In this document: positions 15,121 through 24,105 of the stretch, one piece after another
Layout of the letters: the number at the start of each line of letters is the position of its first letter
Numbering within the stretch: position 1 is the stretch's first letter
NCBI GenBank assembly: GCA_964547645.1
Contig: CAZJOM010000024.1
Coordinates: forward strand, 1-47,670
DNA length: 47,670 bases
Direction: 5' to 3'
DNA from: SZUA-430 sp964547645
GTDB lineage: Bacteria > Pseudomonadota > Alphaproteobacteria > Micropepsales > Micropepsaceae
Program-made: the position numbers and the translations under genes
The notes under the pieces: model-generated
What the model saw: only the letters and a program-made list of their open reading frames with translations
What the model was told of the DNA's origin: nothing
Databases searched by the model: none

Positions 15121-17904
15121 TCAGCTGCCGATGCGCTTCTGCCACCAGCCCTTGCGTTCGGGTTTTGGGGCGCCCGACTCGTCAGTGGCACCGCTTTCCT
15201 CCGGCTTTGCACCAAAGCCAAAGAACGAAGCTATGCCAGGCCGCTCCGCTCTTGGCTCCGGCTTGGCGTCTTCAGCCGGCTCAGCTTTTGGTGCCGAATA
15301 GCGCGGCTGATCGATATCGCGCGGCACCGGCGGGCGAGCCCCAGGCGTAGTGTCGTAGCCCCCGGTTGAAGGCCAATCCGCCGCCTCAAATGCTTGCGCC
15401 GGTGTCGGCAAGTGACCAATGGGGGAGGGCGGGGTAACCCCGGCATTTTGTTGCTGCGGTCCCTGTTGGAAGTCGCCACCTTCACCCGGACGGCGACCGC
15501 GACGGCCGCGGCGTCCACGACGGCGGCGCCGCCGTTGACCTTCGCCCTCGCCGAAGTTGCCCGGTGCTTGTGGCGCACCCTGCGCTTCATTGCCTTCCGG
15601 CGCGTCGTCGCCGTCAGCGTCGTCGTCGTCAGCGCCGCCTTCCATATGCTGTTCCGGCGCGCTTTCCGACGCGGCGAGATCGGGTTGCGGCCCCATGCCC
15701 GGAGCCTGCTGTTGACCTGGTCCACGTTCGCGATCGCGATCCCGTCCGCGACCGCGGCGGCGCCGGCGACGCTTGCCGCCACGGCCGTCTTCGCCGCGTT
15801 GACCGTCGCCGGCTGGCGCCACTTCGCGCACGTCGCCGGTCTCGACATCAGGCGCTTCCTCGCCCGCTTCGTCGTCGGCCTCTTCGTGAACGTCGTCGTT
15901 CTCCTCGAGTTCGCTCTCGACCGTCACCGCCTTCGCCGAAGGCTTGCGCGGCTCAAACGGAACGTTTGTCCCGCGCTCGATCTCATAGGTCGACGCGGCC
16001 AGCGATGGCTTCGCTTCTGTATAGATGTAGACGCCGTGCCGATCCTCGATCGAGGTCAGCTGTGCACGTTTGTGATTGAGGATGTAGAGCGCAATCTCCG
16101 GCGGCACGCGCAGTGTGATCGCCAGCAGCTTCTCGCGTTGACAATACTCTTCCACCGCGCGCAATACGCGGAGCGCCATCGAGCCGACCGAGCGAATGAC
16201 GCCGCGGCCTTCGCAGTGCGGACACGAGATCGTGGCCCCTTCAACCATGCCGGCGCGCAAACGCTGGCGCGACATCTCAAGCAAACCGAACGGTGAAATT
16301 CGGCCGAGCTGAATACGCGCCCGATCATGCCGCAGGCTATCCTTCAACCGCTTCTCGACCGCCCGGTTGTTGCGGTGTTCTTCCATGTCGATGAAGTCGA
16401 TGACGACGAGGCCCGCAAGATCGCGCAACCGCAGCTGCCGAGCGACTTCTTCCGCAGCTTCAAGATTGGTCTTGAGCGCCGTATCCTCGATGTGGTGCTC
16501 GCGCGTCGCCTTGCCGGAGTTCACGTCGATCGCAACCAGCGCTTCCGTCTGGTTGATGACGATGTAGCCGCCGGAGCGCAGCCGCACGATCGGATTGAAC
16601 ATGCTGTCGAGCGCCGTCTCCACGCCGAAGCGCTGAAACAGCGGCACGTGATCTTGATAATGCTTCACCGCGTTGGCGTGGCTCGGCATCAGCATGGTCA
16701 TGAAGTTGTGCGCTTCTTCAAAACCTTGCTGACCTTCCACAAACACGTCGTCGACCTCTTTCGAATAGAGATCACGGATCGTGCGTTTGATCAGATTGCC
16801 TTCCTCGTAGACCAATGTCGGCGCCGACGAACTCAGCGTCAGCTCGCGCACGGCGTCCCACTGGCGCATCAAGTACTCGAAGTCGCGCTGAATCTCCTGC
16901 TTCGTCCGGTTCGCACCGGCCGTGCGGATGATCACGCCCATGCCTTCGGGAACCTCGAGCTCGCCCGCGACCTCTTTCAGCTTCCGCCGGTCGCTCATGT
17001 TCGAAATCTTGCGCGAAATTCCGCCGCCCCGGTCCGTGTTCGGCATCAACACGCAATAGCGGCCCGCGAGCGAGAGGTACGTGGTCAGCGCCGCGCCCTT
17101 GTTGCCGCGTTCTTCCTTGACGACCTGCACCAGCAACACCTGCCGGCGCTTGATCACCTCTTGGATTTTGTAGCGCCGCATTGAGCGGTAGTCCCGCCGC
17201 GGCAGTTCTTCCATCGCATCTTCGCCGCCTGAGGACTCGGCCTCGCCGGCAACCGCCTCGGCTGCTTCAAGGGGCGTAATCTCGTGGTCGTCACCGCTAT
17301 TCTCAGCGCTATTCTGCTGGTCGAGCGGCTCGGCCGGCACGTCATGCGCTTCCTTCGCCTCGCCGTTCGGTGCGTCGCCTTCCGTCTCCGGATCGTGCAC
17401 CCAAACGTCTTCGGCGCTGCTCGTTTCGACCTCGACGATTTCTCCCTCGCCTTCGCCGTTGCCGTTTGAAGGCGTTTCGTCGTGGCTTAGCGACGGCTCG
17501 GAGGGCGAGCTCGCGTAGTCGCCGCCGGGCGCGGGCGCCGTATCATGGGAACTGTCTGTTGCCGCCGGCGCCGGAGCGGTGTCGCTCGGCTCATCGTCCT
17601 CGTCATCGTGACGGCGCGCAGCGCGGGTCGCGGCCAAAAGCGCCTGCCGATCGGCCGTCGGAATTTGATAATAGTCTGGATGGATTTCCGAAAACGCTAG
17701 AAACCCGTGCCGGTTGCCGCCGTATTCGATGAAGCACGCCTGCAGCGACGGTTCGACCCGCGTGACTTTCGCGAGATAGATGTTCCCTTTGAGGGGCCGG
17801 CGAGACGCCGACTCGTAGTCGAATTCCTCTACTCTGTTTCCATCAAGTACGACGACGCGCGTTTCTTCCGGGTGGCTCGCGTCCACCAGCATTTTCTTGG
17901 CCAT
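15121..17904 (-). CDS. rne: Ribonuclease E/G with acidic S1 insertion
   Basis: A 927-residue endoribonuclease, the degradosome scaffold. The S1 domain (about residues 36-95 and 237-290) is split by an acidic, low-complexity insertion of about 140 residues (98-237). The catalytic core has metal-binding aspartates D460 (VAIDVNSG) and D503 (VVIDFIDMEE), and the zinc-link CPHC at 561-564. The C-terminal third is disordered, with two arginine-rich RNA-binding blocks (around 720 and 800) separated by acidic stretches, and a conserved-looking Trp/Lys C-terminus. GGAG precedes the ATG by 9 bases. rne is divergent from amiC, as in many alphaproteobacteria. Confidence 0.96.
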   Translation of the reverse strand: MAKKMLVDASHPEETRVVVLDGNRVEEFDYESASRRPLKGNIYLAKVTRVEPSLQACFIEYGGNRHGFLAFSEIHPDYYQIPTADRQALLAATRAARRHDDEDDEPSDTAPAPAATDSSHDTAPAPGGDYASSPSEPSLSHDETPSNGNGEGEGEIVEVETSSAEDVWVHDPETEGDAPNGEAKEAHDVPAEPLDQQNSAENSGDDHEITPLEAAEAVAGEAESSGGEDAMEELPRRDYRSMRRYKIQEVIKRRQVLLVQVVKEERGNKGAALTTYLSLAGRYCVLMPNTDRGGGISRKISNMSDRRKLKEVAGELEVPEGMGVIIRTAGANRTKQEIQRDFEYLMRQWDAVRELTLSSSAPTLVYEEGNLIKRTIRDLYSKEVDDVFVEGQQGFEEAHNFMTMLMPSHANAVKHYQDHVPLFQRFGVETALDSMFNPIVRLRSGGYIVINQTEALVAIDVNSGKATREHHIEDTALKTNLEAAEEVARQLRLRDLAGLVVIDFIDMEEHRNNRAVEKRLKDSLRHDRARIQLGRISPFGLLEMSRQRLRAGMVEGATISCPHCEGRGVIRSVGSMALRVLRAVEEYCQREKLLAITLRVPPEIALYILNHKRAQLTSIEDRHGVYIYTEAKPSLAASTYEIERGTNVPFEPRKPSAKAVTVESELEENDDVHEEADDEAGEEAPDVETGDVREVAPAGDGQRGEDGRGGKRRRRRRGRGRDRDRERGPGQQQAPGMGPQPDLAASESAPEQHMEGGADDDDADGDDAPEGNEAQGAPQAPGNFGEGEGQRRRRRRGRRGRRGRRPGEGGDFQQGPQQQNAGVTPPSPIGHLPTPAQAFEAADWPSTGGYDTTPGARPPVPRDIDQPRYSAPKAEPAEDAKPEPRAERPGIASFFGFGAKPEESGATDESGAPKPERKGWWQKRIGS

Positions 17905-18403
17905 TAAAGCATTCTCCGGGACCTGCGCGCTGCAGAAGGCCGCGCACGCAAAAGTCCACTGTGTTTGAAGTGAGAGAGACGCCCATCATGTTTGCGGCAC
18001 TAATCGGGCGCGGACTGGAAGTCCGTCCTCGAACCGCTTGTGATGTGGCGAAAACCGTCATGGGAAATTCGACCCCTCCGCCGCCGCTTCACCAAGAAAC
18101 GACGGGCGATATTGGCGTTCCGCGACCATCTTGGGGGTGCCGAAGCACTGCGGGCGCGAGCCGCCGGACCCAGCTCTCCGGACGCACCGCTCGCGATTCG
18201 AGCGCGGTCTGCCAAGCCAGTGAAGTTCTTGTAGCCCGCCTGAGACCCAGTCGCAACCGCAGAAACTCCGCAGAATTCTGCCGTTGGTTTGCGCCCCATG
18301 GCGAAGGCCGCCACGAACAGGCATACCGTAACCGATTCTTGGCTAACGGGTCGTCAACACGCTTGGGCGACGATTAGCGGAACGAACTAGGCCGGCGCCC
18401 GGA
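17905..18403. other. Long rne-amiC intergenic region, probable rne leader
   Basis: About 500 bases without a credible gene between the divergent rne and amiC. Open frames here are arginine/serine-rich and unlike proteins. It holds several small dyads: 18188-18204 (CGCTCG, 5-base loop, CGAGCG), a GGACT/AGTCC hairpin around 18010, a CCGGA/TCCGG hairpin around 18155, and a 12-bp palindrome at 18270. In enterobacteria rne has a long 5' UTR through which RNase E autoregulates its mRNA; a similar leader on the minus strand is inferred here, not shown. No strong promoter was recognised on either strand. Confidence 0.4.
18270..18281. repeat. 12-bp perfect palindrome
   Basis: GCAGAATTCTGC lies in the rne-amiC intergenic region. 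It could be a regulator site or RNA stem. It is the longest perfect palindrome without a spacer that was noticed in this gap. Confidence 0.35.
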
Positions 18404-18448
18404 ATGACCCGGACGCCACCGAAGGTTGTTGGGAACCCTCGATTTCGC

Positions 18449-19666
18449 ATGCGCTTCGACCGCCAATGCCTGACCCTTGGTCTGATGTTGACGTGCGTCG
18501 TCAGCTTGGCCTTTGCCGCGCCGCAAACGCTGGTTAGCGACGCCCGCATCGGCCAGCACGGCGACCACACCCGTTTCGTTCTAAACGTTTCGGAGAAGGT
18601 GGATGTTGAGGTCTTCACGCTCGCCGATCCCTACCGAATCGTCGTCGACTTCCCAGAGGTGGGCTGGCGCCTCGATCCCGCCGCCACGCCGTCGACTGGC
18701 CTCGTCAAAGGCTACCGCTTCGGTCTCTACCGCCCCGGCCGGTCGCGAATGGTTATCGACCTCACCGGCCCGGCCGCACTGGAAAACAAATTCCTGCTGC
18801 CGCCCGAAGGCGCCAAGCGCTACCGCCTCGTTCTGGACCTAGTACCCACCGCCCGCACGAACTATTTGAAGACAGCCGGCTGGCCGAAGGATGGCGAGGG
18901 CGCTTCGCCCCCCACCGAAGATCCGGCCATCGCTCCAGCAGAAGCCAAGCCCGCCAATGCGAAGCGGGTGATCGTCTTGGACGCCGGCCACGGCGGCGTT
19001 GACCCTGGCGCCACCGGGGTAGACGGAACCTTTGAAAAGGACCTCGTCCTGAGCTTGGCCAAGGAAGTCCGCAAGGCATTGGAAAACACGGGCCGCTACA
19101 CTGTCGTCATGACCCGCGACAGCGACATCTTCTTGTCGCTGAAAGCCCGTGTCGCCGTCGGCCGGCGCAACAAAGCAGACCTATTCGTGTCGCTTCACGC
19201 CGACTCGGCCCCAGGGTCCGTTGCCCGCGGCGCGTCGGTCTATACCCTGTCAGAAAAGGCCTCGGACAAAGAGGCCGAGGCGTTGGCCCGGGCCGAGAAC
19301 CAATCCGACATCATTGCGGGCGTCGACCTGACGAATGAGTCGGATATCGTGACCAGCATCCTCATCGACCTGGCTCAACGCGAAACCAAGAACAACGCGG
19401 TGAAGTTTGCCCAAGCACTCGTCCCAGAGTTGCAGCGGGTTAGCAATGTCACAGCGAAGAGCCATCGTTTCGCCGGATTTCGCGTGTTGAAGGCGCCGGA
19501 CGTCCCTTCGGTGCTGATCGAGGTGGGCTATCTTTCGAACGAACTCGACGAGTCGGCGATGCAGTCCAGCCGGTGGCGGCGCGACATGGCCGAGGCCATC
19601 ACGAAAGCGATCGGACGGCACTTCAAGCCGGCCCGGCAAGACAACAGAGCCGATTTAGAACGGTAA
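18449..19666 (+). CDS. amiC: N-acetylmuramoyl-L-alanine amidase with AMIN domain
   Basis: A 405-residue periplasmic cell-wall hydrolase that separates daughter cells by cleaving stem peptides from peptidoglycan. A signal peptide (MRFDRQCLTLGLMLTCVVSLAFAA) is followed by an AMIN targeting domain (about 30-130). The Amidase_3 domain starts at VIVLDAGHGGVDPGATG near 175, with zinc His in DAGHGG, Glu in GTFEKD, His in SLHADS, and catalytic Glu in VLIEVGYLSN. ATG 18449 gives the cleanest signal peptide; ATG 18404 is the alternative, and neither has a strong RBS. The order rne/amiC/mrcA/prfB is typical of alphaproteobacteria. Confidence 0.94.
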   Translation: MRFDRQCLTLGLMLTCVVSLAFAAPQTLVSDARIGQHGDHTRFVLNVSEKVDVEVFTLADPYRIVVDFPEVGWRLDPAATPSTGLVKGYRFGLYRPGRSRMVIDLTGPAALENKFLLPPEGAKRYRLVLDLVPTARTNYLKTAGWPKDGEGASPPTEDPAIAPAEAKPANAKRVIVLDAGHGGVDPGATGVDGTFEKDLVLSLAKEVRKALENTGRYTVVMTRDSDIFLSLKARVAVGRRNKADLFVSLHADSAPGSVARGASVYTLSEKASDKEAEALARAENQSDIIAGVDLTNESDIVTSILIDLAQRETKNNAVKFAQALVPELQRVSNVTAKSHRFAGFRVLKAPDVPSVLIEVGYLSNELDESAMQSSRWRRDMAEAITKAIGRHFKPARQDNRADLER

Positions 19667-19758
19667 GTGGGTACGGGTGAAATGTACGAAAATTGCTGGA
19701 AAACGCGGCATTCTGTGCGTGCCGAACAGGATTTTTCGCCTGGCGAAACCCGTCACCG

Positions 19759-19767
19759 TGGTATAAC
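19759..19767 (+). promoter_or_regulatory. Possible extended -10 promoter of mrcA
   Basis: TGGTATAAC is an extended -10 (TGn plus TATAAC), 37 bases before the mrcA ATG. The -35 region is poor, as is usual for extended -10 promoters. It lies in the 137-bp gap after amiC. Confidence 0.4.
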
Positions 19768-19803
19768 GGCCGCAAGCGCGGTTTAGGCGCAGGATCTTCA
19801 CGT

Positions 19804-22260
19804 ATGTATCGATTCATAGCGTACACGCTGGGCGGCATCGCGGTCCTAACGATCTCGGTATTCGCGGGCGTCGCCCTGTACCTGTACAAGCTCAGTCAGG
19901 ATCTTCCCGACTACAGCAAGCTCGCAAACTACCAGCCCCCGATCACGACGCGCGTCTACGCGAATGACGGTTCGCTGATCGCTGAGTACGCGCGAGAGCG
20001 CCGCTTGTTCGTGCCCATCGAATCGATTCCGCGCCGGGTCATCGACGCGTTTTTGTCCGCCGAAGACAAAGACTTCTATTCCCACCCCGGCGTCGACATC
20101 AACGGCGTCACCCGCGCCGTGGTCACGAACCTGCAGAACTACATGTCCGGTGCGAACCGGCGTCCGGAGGGCGCCTCGACGATCACCCAGCAGGTCGCCA
20201 AGAACTTCCTTCTGACCAGCGACCCAACACTTGAGCGCAAGATCAAAGAGTGGATGCTCGCGTTCCGTCTTGAGGACGCCTACAACAAAGACAAAATTCT
20301 TGAGCTCTACCTGAACGAAATCTTCTTAGGCTCGGGCTCCTACGGTGTCGCGGCGGCCGCCTACAACTATTTCGATAAGTCGCTGGATCAGCTGACGATC
20401 GCCGAAACCGCTTATCTCGCGGGTCTCCCGAAGGCCCCCAGCAACTACCACCCCGTCCGCAACTATCGCCGCGCGATCGAGCGCCGGAACTGGGTGATCG
20501 AGCGCATGGCCGAGAACCAGTTCATCAGTTCCGAAGACGCGCAAAAATCGGTTGCCGAAGAACTGACCCCGCACTTCCGCCCCGCAGGCGCGCAGTCGCC
20601 GGACGCGCAGTTCTTTGCTGAAGAAATTCGCCGCTGGATCCAGCAGAACTATGGCGATCAGGCGCTCTACGACGGCGGCCTCGCCGTGCGTGCCACCTTC
20701 GACCCCCGCCTTCAGCGCTTCGGCACAAAAGCGTTGCGCAAGGGTTTGATCGCCTATGACCGTCGCCATGGCTGGCGCGGCCCCGTGACACGCGTCGACC
20801 TCGCGACCGATTGGAAAAAGACCCTCGGCGATATGCCGGCCTTGCTCGATGTGGTCGAATGGCGCCTTGCCGCGGTTACAGGCTACGCCGACACCGCCGT
20901 GAAGATAGCATTCGCCGACGGTAGTGAAGGCCGCATCCCGATGGCGGAGCTGAAATGGGCCAGAAAATTCATCGCTGATGAGCGTCAAGGCCCTGAGCCC
21001 AAGAAACCATCGGAAGTCGTCACACCCGGCGACGTCGTCTATGTCGAGGCCCTGCCCAAGGCCGCCGACAACAGCACGAACGGCGCCTACGCATTGCGTC
21101 AGGTCCCCAAAGTCAACGGCGGTCTCGTGTGCATGGACCCGCACACCGGCCGCGTTCTCGCCCTGGTTGGCGGCTTCAGTTACTACGCCAGCGAATTCGA
21201 TCGCGCCTGGCAGGCGCTGCGCCAGACCGGTTCGTCCTTTAAGCCGATCGTCTATGCTGCGGCGCTGGACTCCGGCTACACCCCGTCAAGCATTGTGCTC
21301 GATGCACCGTTTGTCGCCAGCCAAGGCGTCGGCTTGCCGATGTGGCGGCCGGAAAACTATGACGAAGGTTTCGCGGGTCCCTCGACGCTACGCCAAGGCC
21401 TTGAGAAGTCGCGCAACCTGATGACGGTGCGTATCGCCGCCGACATCGGCATGGAAAAGGTCGTCGAATATGCGCGCAAACTTGGCACCTCTGAAAAGAT
21501 GTTGGCCGTGCTCGCGAACGCGCTGGGTTCGACAGAGTCCACCGTCATCCGTATGGCCTCGGCCTACTCGACCTTCGTCAACGGCGGCAAACGAGTGATC
21601 CCAACGCTGGTCGACCGGATTCAAGACCGCAACGGCAAGACAATCTTCCGCCACGACAAGCGCGTTTGCGACGGCTGTAATGCCGAGACCTGGGCCGGCC
21701 AAGATGAGCCACTGATCGCCAGCGACGCCGACAACATTTTGGACCCGCGCACCGCTTATCAGATCGTGCACATGCTTGAAGGCGTCGTCGAGCGCGGTAC
21801 GGCGATCGTCGTGAAGCAGGTCGGCGTGCCGCTCGCTGGCAAGACCGGAACGACGAACGACTACAAGGACGCCTGGTTCGTCGGCTTCTCGCCGAACATG
21901 ACCGTCGGCATCTATATCGGCTTCGATCAGCCCTCGACGTTGGGCAAGGGCGAGACCGGTGGAACGAACAGCGCTCCAATCTTCAAAGACTTCATGACGG
22001 ACGCCGTCGGCGGTCAACCACCGGTACCGTTCCGCATCCCGCCGGGCATCCGCATGGTGCGCGTCGATCTGAAGTCGGGCTACCCTTCCGCAAGCGGCGC
22101 AGTGCTTGAAGCGTTCAAAGCCGGGACCGAGCCGGGCTCGGGTTACCATGCCCGCGGCGACGCATTCGGCACCGGTCTCGGCGTTGGCGAAGACGCCGAC
22201 CCCGACGCGCCCGCCGATGGGCAGAGCGCGCAAGGCAACGGCGGGTGGGGCCTCTACTGA
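19804..22260 (+). CDS. mrcA: Penicillin-binding protein 1A (bifunctional transglycosylase/transpeptidase)
   Basis: An 818-residue class A PBP. It has an N-terminal TM anchor (residues 5-27), a GT51 glycosyltransferase domain with the catalytic Glu in SAEDKDFYSHPG, and EGASTITQQVAKN. A PBP1A-type OB-like insertion (about 310-420) precedes the transpeptidase domain with active-site S-x-x-K (GSSFKP near 480), SRN (KSRNLM) and KTG (GKTGTTNDYKDAW). It polymerises and crosslinks peptidoglycan at the inner membrane. ATG 19804 is chosen because it directly opens the TM anchor and has AGGAT upstream; an in-frame ATG/TTG extension upstream is not conserved-looking. Confidence 0.96.
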   Translation: MYRFIAYTLGGIAVLTISVFAGVALYLYKLSQDLPDYSKLANYQPPITTRVYANDGSLIAEYARERRLFVPIESIPRRVIDAFLSAEDKDFYSHPGVDINGVTRAVVTNLQNYMSGANRRPEGASTITQQVAKNFLLTSDPTLERKIKEWMLAFRLEDAYNKDKILELYLNEIFLGSGSYGVAAAAYNYFDKSLDQLTIAETAYLAGLPKAPSNYHPVRNYRRAIERRNWVIERMAENQFISSEDAQKSVAEELTPHFRPAGAQSPDAQFFAEEIRRWIQQNYGDQALYDGGLAVRATFDPRLQRFGTKALRKGLIAYDRRHGWRGPVTRVDLATDWKKTLGDMPALLDVVEWRLAAVTGYADTAVKIAFADGSEGRIPMAELKWARKFIADERQGPEPKKPSEVVTPGDVVYVEALPKAADNSTNGAYALRQVPKVNGGLVCMDPHTGRVLALVGGFSYYASEFDRAWQALRQTGSSFKPIVYAAALDSGYTPSSIVLDAPFVASQGVGLPMWRPENYDEGFAGPSTLRQGLEKSRNLMTVRIAADIGMEKVVEYARKLGTSEKMLAVLANALGSTESTVIRMASAYSTFVNGGKRVIPTLVDRIQDRNGKTIFRHDKRVCDGCNAETWAGQDEPLIASDADNILDPRTAYQIVHMLEGVVERGTAIVVKQVGVPLAGKTGTTNDYKDAWFVGFSPNMTVGIYIGFDQPSTLGKGETGGTNSAPIFKDFMTDAVGGQPPVPFRIPPGIRMVRVDLKSGYPSASGAVLEAFKAGTEPGSGYHARGDAFGTGLGVGEDADPDAPADGQSAQGNGGWGLY

Positions 22261-22268
22261 AAACCGGC

Positions 22269-22297
22269 TTGAGCCACCGTTAAGCGCGACCTATAAG
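22269..22297 (+). promoter_or_regulatory. Sigma70-type promoter of prfB
   Basis: TTGAGC (22269-22274), a 17-base spacer, and TATAAG (22292-22297) form a good alphaproteobacterial housekeeping promoter. The inferred transcription start near 22304 gives a leader of about 30 bases. The -10 lies in the loop of a perfect 7-bp dyad, GCGCGAC-CTATAA-GTCGCGC (22284-22303). Confidence 0.55.
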
Positions 22298-22334
22298 TCG
22301 CGCCCTTCAATCGTGACCTGAGAGTACCGCAGCC

Positions 22335-23466
22335 ATGCGTGCCGAAATGCAGTCCATCGCCGAGCAGATCCAGCAGACGCTGGCGCTGCTGAGGAGGCAT
22401 CTTTGACCCGGAGACCGCACGCCGCCGTCTCGATGAACTGAACGCCAAGGCCGAAGACCCGAAATTCTGGAACGATGCCGCCAACGCGCAAAAGCAAATG
22501 CGCGAGCGGAACAAGATCGAGAAGTCGCTCGACGACGTCACGCGCCTCGACGCCGACTTCAAAGATGCAGTCGGTATGATCGATCTCGCGGCGGAGGAGG
22601 GCGACGCCGCCTTGGTCAAAGAATCCGAGGAAGCGCTGCGCGCCGTCGCCGCCCGGGCCGCCGATCTTGAGATGCAGTCGCTATTCTCCGGCGAGGCCGA
22701 CGGCAACGACGCCTACATCGAAATCCACGCCGGCGCCGGCGGCACCGAAAGCCAAGACTGGGCCTCGATGCTGTTCCGCATGTACACGCGCTGGGCCGAG
22801 CGCCACGGCTTCAAAGTGGACTTCATCGAAGAGAGCCCCGGCGAAGAAGCGGGAATTAAGTCGGCCACGATCTTGGTCAAAGGCGAAAACGCCTTCGGCT
22901 GGGCGAAAACCGAATCCGGCGTTCACCGCCTTGTCCGGATATCGCCTTTCGATTCCAACGCGCGCCGCCACACCAGCTTTGCCAGTGTGTGGGTCTATCC
23001 GGTCGTCGACGAAAACATCGAAGTCGAAGTCAACGACAAGGATCTGCGGATCGACACCTACCGGGCGAGCGGCGCCGGCGGACAGCACGTCAACAAGACG
23101 GAAAGCGCCATCCGCATCACCCACATTCCGACCAATATCGTGGTGTCCTGTCAGAACGACCGTTCGCAGCACAAGAACCGCGCCACCGCCTTCGCGATGC
23201 TGCGCTCGCGCCTCTATGAACTCGAATTGGAGAAGCGCGAAGCCAAGGCCGACGCGCTTAACGCGACGAAGACGGACATCGGCTGGGGTCACCAAATTCG
23301 CTCCTACGTGCTGCAGCCTTACCAGTTGGTGAAGGACCTGCGCACCGGTGCGCAAAGCTATTCGCCCAAAGACGTCCTCGACGGCGCGCTCGATCCGTTC
23401 ATGCAAGCCTCGCTCGCGCAACGCCTCAAGGGCGGCGCCGACGCGCCGATCGAAGACCTGGAATAG
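22335..23466 (+). CDS. prfB: Peptide chain release factor 2 with programmed +1 frameshift
   Basis: RF2 terminates translation at UGA/UAA. The gene starts at ATG 22335, encodes 23 codons, then meets TGA at 22404-22406 in the context AGGAGG-CAT-CTT-TGA-C. Shifting +1 at CTT (reading GAC at 22405) opens the remaining 353 codons, giving 376 residues. This matches the E. coli prfB recoding site: an internal Shine-Dalgarno three bases before CTT, then the in-frame UGA. The product has the RF2 tripeptide anticodon SPF (RISPFDSN) and the catalytic GGQ (GAGGQHVNKTES). Low RF2 favours the shift, so the site autoregulates synthesis. It is not a pseudogene. Confidence 0.96.
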
Positions 23467-23478
23467 CTGACAAACGAA

Positions 23479-23501
23479 AACCGCCCCACAACGGGGCGGT
23501 T
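23479..23501. terminator. Bidirectional rho-independent-like terminator
   Basis: AACCGCCCC-ACAAC-GGGGCGGTT, a 9-bp GC-rich stem, lies 13 bases after prfB and 25 bases beyond the end of the convergent bactofilin gene. On the minus strand the stem is followed by TTTTCG, on the plus strand by only two T. It probably serves both genes. Confidence 0.75.
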
Positions 23502-23526
23502 CGCAAGTCGTTGGAATTGGAAAATC

Positions 23527-24105
23527 TTACCGGCCTGATTTGATCGCGCCGAGCAGGCTGCTGTTGCTCGAGACGCGCGCGGCGGTGGCGGTTCGCCCGA
23601 CGGCGGGTTGCGCCGATTGCGAAGCGGGCGGGTTCGACGCCACGATGCCAAGCTCACGCTTCGGCTCGAACGTCGGGCGCGGTTCCGGCTTGCCGGCGAC
23701 TTCGGCGAGCGGATCGGCGCTATGACGGCAGCTGCCTTCGAAGAACGCGCCGACTTCCACCGACAACGCTTCGTGCAGGATCGTGCCTTCCATGTGGCAC
23801 GTGCTCAACAAATGAACCTTCCGTGCACGGACGGTTCCCTGAACGCGGCCGCGGATCGTGCATTCCTCGGCGACGATCTCGCCTTCGAAGTTTGCCTTCT
23901 CGCCGATCGTCACCGAACCCGAACGGATGTCGCCATCTACACGCCCGTCGATCTGAATCTCACCGGTCGACGTCAGTGTTCCGATGATGACCAGGTCATT
24001 CGAGATGATTGACGGTGCCGAACGGCCCCCAAGCCGTTTCTGCGAAGACACCGAAATCGGAAGATTGTCCGTTGGTGTCGGCCCCTTGCTACCCCTTGTA
24101 AACAT
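23527..24105 (-). CDS. Bactofilin
   Basis: A 192-residue polymer-forming cytoskeletal protein. The central beta-helical DUF583 domain (about residues 30-135) shows the repeating pattern of short hydrophobic turns (IISNDLVIIGTLTSTGEIQIDGRVDGDI and similar), flanked by unstructured termini. ATG 24105 gives a normal short N-tail and overlaps the end of the M23 peptidase gene by 17 bases; a longer in-frame extension would overlap it much further. In alphaproteobacteria, bactofilins recruit peptidoglycan enzymes to specific sites (stalks, cell ends), consistent with the coupled LytM peptidase. Confidence 0.9.
   Translation of the reverse strand: MFTRGSKGPTPTDNLPISVSSQKRLGGRSAPSIISNDLVIIGTLTSTGEIQIDGRVDGDIRSGSVTIGEKANFEGEIVAEECTIRGRVQGTVRARKVHLLSTCHMEGTILHEALSVEVGAFFEGSCRHSADPLAEVAGKPEPRPTFEPKRELGIVASNPPASQSAQPAVGRTATAARVSSNSSLLGAIKSGR

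Noticed and set aside
17961..18377. 138-residue open frame on the plus strand between rne and amiC
   Set aside because: Arg/Ser-rich composition, no start signal and no recognisable domain; looks like a chance frame in GC-rich DNA.
22335..22406. prfB as a frameshifted pseudogene
   Set aside because: The stop lies in the exact AGGAGG-N3-CTT-TGA-C recoding context and the downstream protein is intact, with SPF and GGQ.
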